Of a stretch of DNA of 56,957 bases, positions 26,281 to 35,486 are shown piece by piece. Every line of letters starts with the position of its first letter. Positions within the stretch are counted from its first letter, which is position 1. The notes below the pieces were generated by a model. The model saw only the letters and a program-made list of their open reading frames with translations. It ran no database searches and was not told where the DNA came from. Source of the stretch: Bacillota bacterium (GTDB taxonomy: Bacteria; Bacillota; Sulfobacillia; Sulfobacillales; Sulfobacillaceae); NCBI GenBank assembly GCA_021797515.1, contig JAJZZP010000015.1:1-56957 (forward strand), in the 5' to 3' direction. Position numbers and translations under genes: made by a program.

Positions 26281-26944
26281 CTGCTACCACTCCTAACGCC
26301 ATGACGCTGATGTCATCCGAGGGCCTACCTTGGTCCAAGTCAATTCCCCGCGCAATCAGATCGTCCACCCAAGGGCCTAAGTCAGATCCCGCCAAAACTG
26401 CTAACTCCTCGTCAATGCGATCCCAATCCAAACCTTTCCCATATCGTTTGCCGGCAGTAGCCAAGCCATCCGAATAAGTCAACAAAATACTCTGCGCCTC
26501 TAGCGGAAGTTCCGTCATAGCCGGTTTCGTGCGACGATAGGTTCCGATCACCTCTGCATGACCTTCCAAGCGAAATATTTGGCCTTGCTGTCGCACCACT
26601 ACTGGACTCGGCGAGTTCCGAGCTACAACCAACGTGGCGGAGTGAAGGTCAGCGCTGAGAAGCGCCAACGTCGCTGTAACCCGGCCTTCTCTAGCCGTAT
26701 ACAGCATGTCTTGAACCGCTCGGGCTACAGCCCCGTCCCGGGAGCCATCAGCAATCAGACTTACTGCCTTCATTGCCACCATGCGACTAATGCGGCGAGC
26801 CGCAGGTCCCGATCCCTGCCCGTCCGCAAGGATAAGTGTTAAGCCCCCCAAGGGCCGTTCCACCAATTCAATGCTGTCCCCGCTTTCACCAAATCCACCC
26901 TTGGGCATTTTCGCCCACGCTACTTCGAGACGCATCCCCGTCAT
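26234..26944 (-). CDS. SpoIIE-type PP2C phosphatase domain protein
   Basis: 236 residues made of one PPM/SpoIIE phosphatase domain without sensor or membrane part. The metal-binding Asp motifs are LILADGQGSGP (~38-48), LTYSDGLA (~153) and RPSDDISVMAL (~213). Relatives dephosphorylate anti-sigma factor antagonists such as SpoIIAA or RsbV. ATG 26944 overlaps the selB stop (ATGA). No partner anti-sigma system is in the window, so the target is unknown. Confidence 0.8.
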   Translation of the reverse strand: MTGMRLEVAWAKMPKGGFGESGDSIELVERPLGGLTLILADGQGSGPAARRISRMVAMKAVSLIADGSRDGAVARAVQDMLYTAREGRVTATLALLSADLHSATLVVARNSPSPVVVRQQGQIFRLEGHAEVIGTYRRTKPAMTELPLEAQSILLTYSDGLATAGKRYGKGLDWDRIDEELAVLAGSDLGPWVDDLIARGIDLDQGRPSDDISVMALGVVADDGSALRKLQASIPY

Positions 26945-28860
26945 CCCCTTACCCCCTGCAGTACTCGCCTATCCCCTATTCGTCGGGTGATGCGTTGGGA
27001 GTCTAGCCATTCCAGAATCAACACAGCAAATCGCCGACTAGTATCTAAAATATTTCGCAGTTCCGCAGTGCTCAGTCCGTCCGGGTTTTGGCAAAGTGCT
27101 TGTTTCACCCTGGCAACAGCGTCTTTGAGGGCAGTGTCCGCCAGATACACTCCGTCTTCCAGTCGTGTTAAGGCATGCTGCTCCAATAGATAATGGACTG
27201 CATCGTAAAATTGATCATCTCCCAGTTGTGCCACACTGCGCACATGATCAACCGTCGGTGGGTGAAGGCCGCCTTCTTGCCAAATATTTTGCAGCAAAGC
27301 CAATTGCGCTTGCTCTTCGGAAGATCTCGGACCCGGCTTAAAGGTCCGGGTCCGGACCCACTCCCGGTCCGTCACCAAGGTCTCCAATTGATCCACAAAC
27401 CAGGTCACTGCCCGGCTCGACCACAAAGGCAGTACTTCAGATCTCACACGTTCCTTAGGAGCGCCTGGAAGTAACGGATGTAGTGCCTGAAACCGTTCTA
27501 AGAACATTGCGATGGCTTTTTGGCTTTCAGTCCACAATGCTTCGGAAAGAAAGAAATCTGTACCTTGGGTTCCGCGGGCGCATTGCAACAACACGGTTTC
27601 CATTTCCTGAAATTGATCCGAAGACCAGTGAACCTGTTCTAAGACCTCGGCCACTCTTAGGGGAACCACACTATTTTCCACCATCTCCCGCACTACCGTT
27701 ACCACATCGCCCGAAGCCTTTTGACTCAATCTTTCCAGCAACCGGGGTTCTCGACGTTTGTGATGCCCTCCCGGTTCAATCACTTGCCCTCCACCAATGG
27801 TAATCACAGGGCTATAGGAACGCAACAGGAATCTATCGCCGCGCACGGCGGCCACGGCCTCTTCACAGCGCAATTCGGCAAACCCGGTTTCACCAGGCAA
27901 AAGATCGTTGCGATCATAAAAATAGATGCGGGCTAAGACATCTGCTGTCCCAATATGACAATGGATCCGGGTTTTTTCTGGCAATGAGTCTGTTTGAGAC
28001 GGCAACAATTGAACTTCTCCAACCAGCGATTGGACCTCAGGAACCACCCCCACCGTAGCCAGCACCTGTCCTCGTCGAACCTTATCTTTATCTATTCCAG
28101 ACAAGTTGACTGCAACCCGTTGCCCGGATAAGGCGCGGAACACACTATGATTGTGGACTTGGAGCCCGCGCACGCGCACGCCAACGTGACCGGGAACCAG
28201 TTCCAGTGCCTGTTCGCTGGATATGGTGCCTTGCACCAAGGTTCCGGTGACCACGGTACCAAATCCCTTTACCGTAAAGACCCGGTCAACCGGCAACCGC
28301 ACCGGTCCTACGGGACTGCGTCCCGGTATTCGACCTGCCATTTCATCCATTAATCTAAGCAATTGGGGCAAACCGCGCCCAGTTACCGCATCCACCGCCA
28401 CTAACGGCTGCTCATATAAAAAAGTGTCTGTCAAAGCTTCGCGCGTGGTTTCTTCGACCAACATCAGCCACTCTTCATCGACTAAGTCGGTCTTGGTGAT
28501 GACGGTAAAGCCATGACGAACCCCCAAGAGCTGCAAAATATCCAAATGTTCCCGAGTTTGCGGCATTACGCCTTCGTCCGCTGCCACCACCAACAGCACT
28601 GCGTCCATTCCGTGGACCCCTGCCACCATATTGCGGATAAATTTCTCGTGACCAGGAACGTCCACAAACCCGGCATGCCGTCCACTCGGCAATGTCAACT
28701 CGGCAAACCCCAAGTCGATCGAAATGCCGCGTGATTTTTCTTCCGGTAACCGATCCGTGTCGACTCCAGTCAAGGCACGAACCAATGTGGTCTTGCCATG
28801 ATCAATGTGTCCCGCAGTGCCAAAAATAACGGGATGGTACTCCGTTTCTATAGGATTCAT
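26941..28860 (-). CDS. selB: Selenocysteine-specific elongation factor SelB
   Basis: 639 residues, normal length. GTPase motifs: [13 protein letters not shown] (G1), [12 protein letters not shown] (G2 region), DVPGHEKFI (G3), TKTD (G4). Domains II-III follow and then C-terminal winged helices (~400-639) that bind the SECIS hairpin. It delivers Sec-tRNA to UGA codons, so this organism should decode UGA as selenocysteine in some mRNAs, if selA, selC and selD occur elsewhere. It starts 13 bp after murT and couples to the SpoIIE-like gene. Confidence 0.95.
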   Translation of the reverse strand: MNPIETEYHPVIFGTAGHIDHGKTTLVRALTGVDTDRLPEEKSRGISIDLGFAELTLPSGRHAGFVDVPGHEKFIRNMVAGVHGMDAVLLVVAADEGVMPQTREHLDILQLLGVRHGFTVITKTDLVDEEWLMLVEETTREALTDTFLYEQPLVAVDAVTGRGLPQLLRLMDEMAGRIPGRSPVGPVRLPVDRVFTVKGFGTVVTGTLVQGTISSEQALELVPGHVGVRVRGLQVHNHSVFRALSGQRVAVNLSGIDKDKVRRGQVLATVGVVPEVQSLVGEVQLLPSQTDSLPEKTRIHCHIGTADVLARIYFYDRNDLLPGETGFAELRCEEAVAAVRGDRFLLRSYSPVITIGGGQVIEPGGHHKRREPRLLERLSQKASGDVVTVVREMVENSVVPLRVAEVLEQVHWSSDQFQEMETVLLQCARGTQGTDFFLSEALWTESQKAIAMFLERFQALHPLLPGAPKERVRSEVLPLWSSRAVTWFVDQLETLVTDREWVRTRTFKPGPRSSEEQAQLALLQNIWQEGGLHPPTVDHVRSVAQLGDDQFYDAVHYLLEQHALTRLEDGVYLADTALKDAVARVKQALCQNPDGLSTAELRNILDTSRRFAVLILEWLDSQRITRRIGDRRVLQGVRG

Positions 28861-28873
28861 GCCTTGGCCTCCC

Positions 28874-30256
28874 CTATCCCTCTCGGAAGTGGCGCGTGAA
28901 ATGATGCTGAGTTAAGTGCTTCCGCACCTCCAACAATGCCGTATAGGTGGGCATTACCCAAACCGACACCCCTGGCGGCGACTGATTGATCATCTGCTCT
29001 AAAGCCGTGCTAGGATCACGGACGACGTGAACACGTTCATCGGCGATTCCCGCGTACTTTAGTCTTACCGCCATATCAAAAGCACGGATCCCACTGACCC
29101 ACCATTGCTCAAGGCCTAGCGTAGGAGCCAACGCTTCGAAGTCAACATCCCATAGCCAAGAAACGTCGGTACCGTCGGCGTACCGATCATTGATGATCAC
29201 CAATGCCCACTTTTGTTGGCCAGTATCGTCAGCCACAGCCTCCAAAACTTGGGTAAATCCCACGGGGTTTTTGACTAACGCCAACCATACCCGATGCCCG
29301 TGCATGATAACGGATTCCATTCGCCCAAAAGCCGGCTCAAAACGACTTAAACTTTCTCCCATGGTGCTAGGTTCTACACCCAGTTGCGCGGCCAACGCAA
29401 TGGCAGCCACCTGATTATACACATTATAAATGCCCGGCATGGTTATGGGCAGTCTCAGGCGATGTCCATTGTGGTCTACAGAAATGGTGTTCTGATCTTT
29501 GTTCCAGTCGGCCACGGTCCAGTCGGGGTTCGGCCGTCGCCATCCACATCCCACGCAGTAATAATCACCAAGATGGGCATAGTACCGCATCCAATAATAG
29601 AGTGGTTCTCCACAACGCGGACAAAACCGGGCATCCAGCGTATCCTGAAACCGAGTGGCACGGATATTCTCCGCTAAACCTAACCCAAAGTACACCGCGT
29701 GAGGATGGCCCTCTCCAAGATAGGCCACTTGCGGATCATCGGCATTTAGGATTAATTGGCCACCGTCATCCATCTGCAAAATTGCTCGCTGTACCATATC
29801 TACGGTCGTAGACAGTTCTCCGTAGCGATCTAGTTGGTCTCGAAAAAAATTGGTCACCGCAATTGCCGTCGGATGCGTCTCTAGGGCGGCCCGTGGCATT
29901 GACGCTTCGTCAGTTTCCAATAAAGCCATATCTGCACGGGGAACGATACGCCATTTTTCCACTTGTACCACGGTCGCAGTTAAGCCCAGTATCAAGTTAG
30001 CCCCAGCGCGATTATGCACCAGACGATATCCATGATTTCGCAATAAAAATGCTGTCAAGGCCGCCGTAGTGGTTTTCCCATTGGTCCCCGTAACCAATAT
30101 CGTACCATGAGGAAGTCGAGTGATCAGTTTGCTAAGGACTTGGGGATCCAGCTTGCGCGCTACAACCCCGGGTAAAGAACTGCCGCCGCGACCGCTTAAC
30201 CGACTAAAGAAGCCAGCCAACCGTGCCATCCATACAGCAATCCACAACCGCATCAT
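28874..30256 (-). CDS. murT: MurT-like Mur ligase (lipid II isoglutaminyl synthase, catalytic subunit)
   Basis: About 460 residues: GTILVTGTNGKTTTAALTA (P-loop of Mur ligases), central domain with a zinc-binding pair CPRCGEPL ... YYCVGCGW characteristic of MurT, and the C-terminal DUF1727 domain (MPTYTALLEVRKHL). MurT with glutaminase GatD amidates D-Glu of lipid II to D-isoGln. GatD is not next to it here. I start at ATGATG 30256, because the longer frame to 30481 would run through rfbB; the ribosome site is weak (GATGGG). Confidence 0.85.
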   Translation of the reverse strand: MMRLWIAVWMARLAGFFSRLSGRGGSSLPGVVARKLDPQVLSKLITRLPHGTILVTGTNGKTTTAALTAFLLRNHGYRLVHNRAGANLILGLTATVVQVEKWRIVPRADMALLETDEASMPRAALETHPTAIAVTNFFRDQLDRYGELSTTVDMVQRAILQMDDGGQLILNADDPQVAYLGEGHPHAVYFGLGLAENIRATRFQDTLDARFCPRCGEPLYYWMRYYAHLGDYYCVGCGWRRPNPDWTVADWNKDQNTISVDHNGHRLRLPITMPGIYNVYNQVAAIALAAQLGVEPSTMGESLSRFEPAFGRMESVIMHGHRVWLALVKNPVGFTQVLEAVADDTGQQKWALVIINDRYADGTDVSWLWDVDFEALAPTLGLEQWWVSGIRAFDMAVRLKYAGIADERVHVVRDPSTALEQMINQSPPGVSVWVMPTYTALLEVRKHLTQHHFTRHFREG

Positions 30257-30269
30257 CGATAACCCATCG

Positions 30270-31280
30270 TCACAGCACCCCATACTGGTTGCGGTAATAT
30301 TGAAGGTAAGCTCCCGATTTAATCCGTTCCCACCAGCCGCGATGATCACGATACCAAGCCACCGTATCCCATAGGCCTTGAGACCAAGGCACTTCCGGCT
30401 CCCAGCCAAGTTCTCGACGAATTTTATTGGCATCAATGGCGTATCGGCGGTCATGACCCAGTCGATCCGGCACCGGGACAATGGCAGAATGCGACACTCC
30501 CATCAAATCAGCTAGCGCTTGCGCGATTTCCCGGTTGGTATGTTCGTTATTACCTCCGATGTTATACACCTCGCCCGGAGATCCGGCTTGCAAAACCATC
30601 CATAAGGCCCTAACATGGTCCTCCACATGAAGCCAATCTCTCACATTGAGACCATCTCCGTACAAAGGCCATGGCTTCTGTTCCAAACCGTTAGTTACAA
30701 ATAACGGAATCAGTTTCTCCGGAAATTGATAGGGCCCATAGTTATTGCTGCACCGTGTCACTACTACGTCTTGGCGGTAGGTGTGAAACGCCGCCAACGT
30801 CAACAGATCGGCAGAGGCTTTGCTTGCGGAGTAAGGGCTGTTGGGGGCCAATGGAGTTGTTTCGCTAAACAGCCCGTCTGGTCCTAAGCTGCCATAGACT
30901 TCATCAGTTGACACCTGAAGAAACCGTTTTACCTCATGGTTGCGGGCGATTTCGAGCAAAACTTGAGTTCCCAGTACATTAGTTTCCACAAAGGGCAAAC
31001 CAGACTGAATGCTGCGATCCACGTGCGATTCAGCAGCCAGATTCACAATTGCATCGACTGGACTTTCCTCAAGCAGTGTGTTTAACGCCAAGGAGTCACT
31101 GACCGATATACGTCGCCAGCGATAACGCGGATTGTCTTTAACATCGGCTAAATTTTCGGGATTTCCGGCATATGTCAAGGAATCCACATTAATAACTTCC
31201 ACATCAGGCTGGTGGTTCAAAATCCAACGGACCAAGTGGGACCCAATAAACCCCAAGCCCCCCGTCACCATCACACGCAT
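30270..31280 (-). CDS. rfbB: dTDP-glucose 4,6-dehydratase
   Basis: 336 residues, extended SDR: MVTGGLGFIGSHL at the N-terminus binds NAD, then STDEVYGSL and the catalytic YSASKASADLL (Tyr-xxx-Lys), and NYGPYQFPEKLIPL. It makes dTDP-4-keto-6-deoxyglucose for dTDP-rhamnose-type sugars. ATG 31280 has GGAGGGG before it and lies 13 bp after rfbC; the frame extending to 31400 is not needed. The last gene of the rfbA-rfbC-rfbB run. Confidence 0.95.
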   Translation of the reverse strand: MRVMVTGGLGFIGSHLVRWILNHQPDVEVINVDSLTYAGNPENLADVKDNPRYRWRRISVSDSLALNTLLEESPVDAIVNLAAESHVDRSIQSGLPFVETNVLGTQVLLEIARNHEVKRFLQVSTDEVYGSLGPDGLFSETTPLAPNSPYSASKASADLLTLAAFHTYRQDVVVTRCSNNYGPYQFPEKLIPLFVTNGLEQKPWPLYGDGLNVRDWLHVEDHVRALWMVLQAGSPGEVYNIGGNNEHTNREIAQALADLMGVSHSAIVPVPDRLGHDRRYAIDANKIRRELGWEPEVPWSQGLWDTVAWYRDHRGWWERIKSGAYLQYYRNQYGVL

Positions 31281-31293
31281 TGCAACCCCTCCG

Positions 31294-31764
31294 TCAGCGG
31301 TTTTGTGTAGTCCAGTCAAAGCCCACGGTGGCGTCATCCCACGGGATCCGTTTTTCATCGGGGGCATCGGACCGGTAGGATTCGGTGGTAAAGTACACAA
31401 TCATCAAAGGCTCGTTCCCTAGTACACGATACCCATGCAACACCCCTACAGGAATCACGATCAAGAGTGGATTGCTCTGACCCGGGTATAGAACCTGAGT
31501 GATGCCATGAGTTTCTGACCCGACCCGCTGGTCATACAAAACCACTTGCGCCGAACCCACCGGAAAAAACCACAAATCATCTTGCAATTCATGATAGTGA
31601 AAGGCTTTAATCACACCGGGGTAGCTCATTGACAATGATGCTTGTCCAAACCGACGCAAGAGGCCTTCATCGTCACGCAAAATTTCTTGAAAAAATCCCC
31701 GGTCATCAGGGTGGCGCACTAAGTTCTTCACTACCACTCCGTCTATCTTGCCAAAGTGACTCAC
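31294..31764 (-). CDS. rfbC: dTDP-4-dehydrorhamnose 3,5-epimerase-type sugar isomerase
   Basis: 156 residues, shorter than classical RmlC (~180). The cupin signature is present: HPDDRGFFQEILRDDE and SYPGVIKAFHYHELQDDLW, where RmlC usually has GVxRGLHxQ; the general-base His is kept, IPVGVLHGYRV follows. The shorter length and altered motif allow a related 3- or 4-ketoisomerase instead. The neighbours make 6-deoxysugar synthesis clear. 35 bp after rfbA. Confidence 0.8.
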   Translation of the reverse strand: MSHFGKIDGVVVKNLVRHPDDRGFFQEILRDDEGLLRRFGQASLSMSYPGVIKAFHYHELQDDLWFFPVGSAQVVLYDQRVGSETHGITQVLYPGQSNPLLIVIPVGVLHGYRVLGNEPLMIVYFTTESYRSDAPDEKRIPWDDATVGFDWTTQNR

Positions 31765-31799
31765 TGATCTAACTCCCTTGCCATAATGTTCCCCGTCGA

Positions 31800-32870
31800 T
31801 TATAAATCAATTTGACTTTGGTCTCCTAAAATCAAATGGACTGCGCGGGGACGTGACCGAATTCCTTGCACCGTAACCCCATGGCCTATCAAACTTTGGT
31901 CGATGCGGTCCCTGACGCCGATAATTTGGCTATCAGACAGCACCACACTATTTTCAATTTCGGTATGAAGAATTCGCACTCCGGATCCAATTGATGTATA
32001 AGGACCAATATAGCTGTCTTCCACGACAGCATGTGCAGCAATGCTCACCGGGCCACGAATCGTGCTCCGCCTAATTTGCGCGGTCTCCTCTATGGCGACC
32101 CGGCCTTCGATGCGACTCTCATTGTCGACAACTCCATGGCGCCTGGTTTCCATGTCTTCGAGTACCAAACGATTGGCTTCCAGTACATCTTCCGGCCGCC
32201 CGGTGTCTTTCCACCATCCCTCAACCAGTGTGGCATCCACCGGCAATGCATCGTCAATCAAGCTTTGAATTGCATCAGTAATTTCGTATTCCCCTCGCCA
32301 CGAAGGCGTGAGGCGTTCAATGGCCTCATGAATGCGGGGAGCAAAACAATAAGCCCCTACCAGTGCTAACCGCGATGGCGGATCGGCAGGTTTTTCTATA
32401 AGGCGCACCACGCGGCCATCTTCTACGACCGCAACCCCAAATTGCGAAGGGTTATCTACCTCCGTTAGCAAAATCGATGCGGCATAGTTCCCGTCACGAA
32501 ACCGCTGCGCCAGGCGATTCAAACCGCCCCGTAATAAATTATCCCCTAAAAACATTAAAAAAGGCGAATCGGACAAAAAATTCTGTGCAATCTTGACCGC
32601 ATGTGCCAAACCCAGCGGCGCTTCTTGAGGAATAAAAGTGAAGCGACAGCCAAATTGACTCCCATCGCCGAGTGCATTTTTTACTTCCTGGCCAGTGTCA
32701 CCGATAATGACGCCTATTTCTATGATACCTGCAGCCACCATGGCATCAATGGCATAAAACAAAATAGGGCGATTCGCTACCGGAATCAATTGTTTAGCTC
32801 CCGTGTAAGTTAACGGTCGCAGCCGGCTGCCCGTGCCTCCGGCCAACAACAAACCTTTTAATGTGTCCAC
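31800..32870 (-). CDS. rfbA: Glucose-1-phosphate thymidylyltransferase (long form)
   Basis: 356 residues. The nucleotidyl signature GLLLAGGTGSRLRPLT and KQLIPVANRP, LMFLGDNLLRGG and VEGWWKDTGRPEDVLEAN mark the long RmlA type with a C-terminal left-handed beta-helix tail (hexad repeats, ~245-330). It forms dTDP-glucose from glucose-1-P and dTTP. The start is GTG 32870; the ribosome site (AAAGGA, 13 bases upstream) is not ideal. rfbD is not in the cluster. Confidence 0.93.
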   Translation of the reverse strand: MDTLKGLLLAGGTGSRLRPLTYTGAKQLIPVANRPILFYAIDAMVAAGIIEIGVIIGDTGQEVKNALGDGSQFGCRFTFIPQEAPLGLAHAVKIAQNFLSDSPFLMFLGDNLLRGGLNRLAQRFRDGNYAASILLTEVDNPSQFGVAVVEDGRVVRLIEKPADPPSRLALVGAYCFAPRIHEAIERLTPSWRGEYEITDAIQSLIDDALPVDATLVEGWWKDTGRPEDVLEANRLVLEDMETRRHGVVDNESRIEGRVAIEETAQIRRSTIRGPVSIAAHAVVEDSYIGPYTSIGSGVRILHTEIENSVVLSDSQIIGVRDRIDQSLIGHGVTVQGIRSRPRAVHLILGDQSQIDL

Positions 32871-32933
32871 CGTTTCGCATTCGTCCTTTGTCGCATATTG
32901 TTATTGTAATACAATTCGACCGTAAGCAGTGAC

Positions 32934-32963
32934 TTGACACTATCTCTTGATACAGCATACAAT
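32934..32963 (+). promoter_or_regulatory. Promoter of tRNA-Pro
   Basis: TTGACA (32934-32939), 18 bases, TACAAT (32958-32963); the tRNA begins 14 bases later. Strong agreement with a housekeeping promoter and correct distance for a stable RNA gene. Confidence 0.75.
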
Positions 32964-32976
32964 AACATACGGTCGT

Positions 32977-33053
32977 CGGGGAGTAGCGCAGCTTGGTAGC
33001 GCGCCTGCTTCGGGAGCAGGAGGTCGCAGGTTCAAATCCTGTCTCTCCGACCA
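32977..33053 (+). tRNA. tRNA-Pro (anticodon CGG)
   Basis: The 77 bases fold as a complete cloverleaf: acceptor CGGGGAG/CTCTCCG with one G-U pair, D arm GCGC/GCGC, anticodon stem CCTGC/GCAGG with loop TTCGGGA (anticodon CGG), T arm GCAGG/CCTGT with TTCAAAT, discriminator A and encoded CCA. It reads CCG codons. A broken integrase lies directly downstream, so its 3' end is a likely old attachment site. Confidence 0.95.
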
Positions 33054-33130
33054 GTTAAGCACCTTCAGGGATCAGACTATTAACCCAAGCCCGCTACGGT
33101 GACTAAATTTTGACTTTTTGTTTTTAGGAC

Positions 33131-33640
33131 TCATACTGGTCGTTGGCCTTCTTGACGGAACAAAAAAATTCCCCGGTGCGGATGGTGCGCAACTGAGGAA
33201 GTGCGATCAAGTCGTTCCGCAATGTCTTTATCCGAAACCCCTAGTTCCTGCATGGGAGTGCTGAAAGTTATGGATACGCATGTCGCTGGATGGATTGATC
33301 TGTGTGAGGGTGCGATCAAATGCTCTTGGAACCGCATCAGGACTGCCGATACTACCATTCGCGAAGACGGTGACAAAATCCGTATCAGTCCATTCTTCAA
33401 CCGTAAGTTTTCGTTTCATCTTTTGCTGTCGAGTCCTTCGCAATTCCTTCGTCACCCAATCCGATAACTCAACGATCCGAAAGCTACTCTCTGGTTTGGT
33501 ATAGTTGACTCAGGTTGCCTTTCCTTCTACCAACACCACCTGCTGACGAACTTGGAAATACTGCTCATCCCAATGAATATTTCCCCACTGCGGACACTAA
33601 TGGCCGCCCCTCGACTTAACCCTCCCATCAGTCCTGAGTT
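33131..33640 (-). pseudogene. int: Tyrosine recombinase (phage/ICE integrase), C-terminal part, decayed
   Basis: Conceptual translation on the minus strand gives pieces of an integrase in order: GLSRGAAISVR (first catalytic Arg region), a frameshift, WGNIHWDEQYFQVRQQVVLV, a TGA at 33512-33510, VNYTKPESSFRIVELS, then DADAVPRAFDR-like text (SPDAVPRAFDRTL), RIHNFQHSHA in place of RxHDLRHTHA, another frameshift, and MQELGVSDKDIAERL in place of the LGH region. The catalytic residues are largely lost. It ends 78 bp after tRNA-Pro, the position of an integrase that used the tRNA gene as attachment site. Confidence 0.75.
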
Positions 33641-33644
33641 ACAA

Positions 33645-34230
33645 TAACATCTGGAGTTGTGGTCCATTCTTTTCCCATCTCTAACGGGCGTCTTTGACGT
33701 AATTCTCGCGTTCCGTGGGATAATGAACAGCCATAACTTTCTCCCGTGGTTTAGCATTTTTTGGCCATGTTTCATAACTTTCTGTACCTTGCGGCTTACT
33801 GGGGACTGCATCGCGTTGGATTGATTGACTGAATGACGGCCCATGTGCCGTGGCTATTCGGAAGACACGGCCTTTGGATGGACAAAGATACGAGTGCTCA
33901 ATAGAGGCTCTGGAATATCATCACGATTAGAAGTCAGTCCCCAATAAAGCGTGTTTCCCTTCTCATCCAACAAATTGAATTTTAATATGCTTTTTTCGAA
34001 TGAAGTTTTTTGTTGCCAATTTTTGTCAAGTGAATACAGTACTGTAGAAGCAAACTTGGTACTGTCGAAAATTTTGCTTCGTGTCGTAGATGATTCCTGA
34101 ACTCGATTTACCAACGTATCGGTCACTCAAAAATTTAACAAAATCCAGTAATTTTTGGGGAAAAACGTGCTTCCCGATGTTTAGGCCCAACCGATCAATA
34201 CGACCACTGTATTCCAATCAAGGAGGCAAT
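33645..34230 (-). other. Unassigned stretch upstream of the integrase remnant
   Basis: No intact gene is seen. One minus-strand frame (33854-34126, 90 codons, FNLLDEKGNTLYWGL inside) has protein-like composition but no good ribosome site and no family I know; the rest is broken in all frames. It could be the integrase N-terminus or other cargo of the same lost element. Confidence 0.35.
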
Positions 34231-34234
34231 TCTT

Positions 34235-34486
34235 GTGTCAAATGTTCAGGAACCGATTGACGTGCGGGTTGCTCGACTAGAAGAACGCACCGATAGTCTG
34301 GAGAAATGGATAGAGGCGCTCCAGACTGATATTAAGGAAACCAAACAGTTGATTACGAATATGGATGATAAGTTAGACAATGCCATTGAATTAAGTCAGC
34401 GCAGTATTCCAACCTGGGTACACTACATGCTATGGTTTTTGCTCTTAATGTTAGGTGTAGCGTTCGGCGGACAATTTATGCTCTAG
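34235..34486 (+). CDS. Small coiled-coil protein with C-terminal membrane anchor (XhlA-like)
   Basis: 83 residues from GTG, with AAGGAGG 9 bases before it. Residues ~8-55 are heptad-patterned (VRVARLEERTDSLEKWIEAL), then a single hydrophobic helix WVHYMLWFLLLMLGVAFGG ends the protein. This build is that of phage haemolysin XhlA and related holin partners, but many small coiled-coil proteins look alike. It is one of few plus-strand genes and lies in the island next to tRNA-Pro, so phage origin is plausible. Confidence 0.6.
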   Translation: MSNVQEPIDVRVARLEERTDSLEKWIEALQTDIKETKQLITNMDDKLDNAIELSQRSIPTWVHYMLWFLLLMLGVAFGGQFML

Positions 34487-34496
34487 CGGGACTTTC

Positions 34497-35290
34497 CTAG
34501 TTAGCCGATCGTGCAGAGCTAAACCCCTTGCGACTCAATGGGTTTCGAGGGTGGGGTGGTATTATATAATGGGTTTCGCCATCGCACTCCGCGTGATCCG
34601 TAAAGAGACTCGTTTTGCCCCAATGGGTATGGTCCCACAACATACACGCGTTGTGATCACGATGCGCACCAGCGGAAACTCGAACGTTGGGCGAGCCACT
34701 GGCGAAACGGGGCCGCGATCGTGATTCAGCGCGCCATCCAACGGATTGCGGCACCGTATGGGACACGGGTCATGCCCACCCGGATCAGCCTCTCTGGCAC
34801 CATTGGCGGCAATTGTGGCAGGGGGTGGTGCAGATGCCTCGCGATCCAGAGGGTTGCCGTGGGGGATGAATCGCGGGCAGTGTGCTGTGGGGATGGATTC
34901 CCGTCACATTCTTTGCCGGGCAGTATCGTACGCTGTCGGTGGAGGTAAAATTGATTCATGACAGCACCGATTCTGACACCACCTGAGGTGGTGGCGCCAT
35001 TGCGCGCAATTTTTGGCCACCATGTTGCCCGCCCTGGATTCTCTCTTACGAATTGGCAGCTCTATAGATTTTAGAGGGGGCAGTGACCGCAGTGGCGGTC
35101 GACGGGCATTCCTTACAGCGCACCGGTGACCGCTGGCATTGGAGCTTGGCCTGGATGCGGGCGCATATTCGCTCCTGGATCGCCGTCAGTCCCGAATTTC
35201 GGACATTGGCCGCGTCTCACACTATTCATTGCTTGCGATGTTTCGTCTATCAAAAAAAATGCGTTGGCCATAATCCCGCACCAGTGTCCC
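34497..35290. other. Degenerate stretch without intact genes
   Basis: Plus-strand frames contain protein-like segments broken by stops, for example RAIQRIAAPYGTR at ~34730, LTPPEVVAPLRAIFGHHVA at ~34975 and VAVDGHSLQRTGDRWHWSL at ~35090. They may belong to one dead transposase, but I cannot name a family. Confidence 0.35.
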
Positions 35291-35298
35291 ATCATCAG

Positions 35299-35470
35299 TC
35301 AAAACAACAGGCCGCGCTTTTCGAAAAACGGCATGCCCACATGCCGTTCTAAAATTTTGACGTGAGTCGAAACCCCCGACTGGCTAATGTGAAGTTCTTC
35401 TGCCGCAGGGATAAGTTTAAGAGTCGGGGAACCACCGCAAAGCCCGCAACGGGTATAAATTAATGAGAAA
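35299..35470 (-). pseudogene. LysR-type regulator, N-terminal helix-turn-helix fragment
   Basis: AAEELHISQSGVSTHVKILE followed by FFEKRG is the recognition helix and wing of a LysR regulator. The first 20 residues are in another frame (NLYPLRAL can be read upstream) and the effector domain is absent after the HTH. Only debris of the gene is left, just after the Rrf2 gene. Confidence 0.65.
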
Positions 35471-35486
35471 ATCGTCCGCCTTCCTC

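Noticed and set aside
33201-33504. Plus-strand ORFs after tRNA-Pro
   Set aside because: They are shadows of the integrase remnant on the minus strand.
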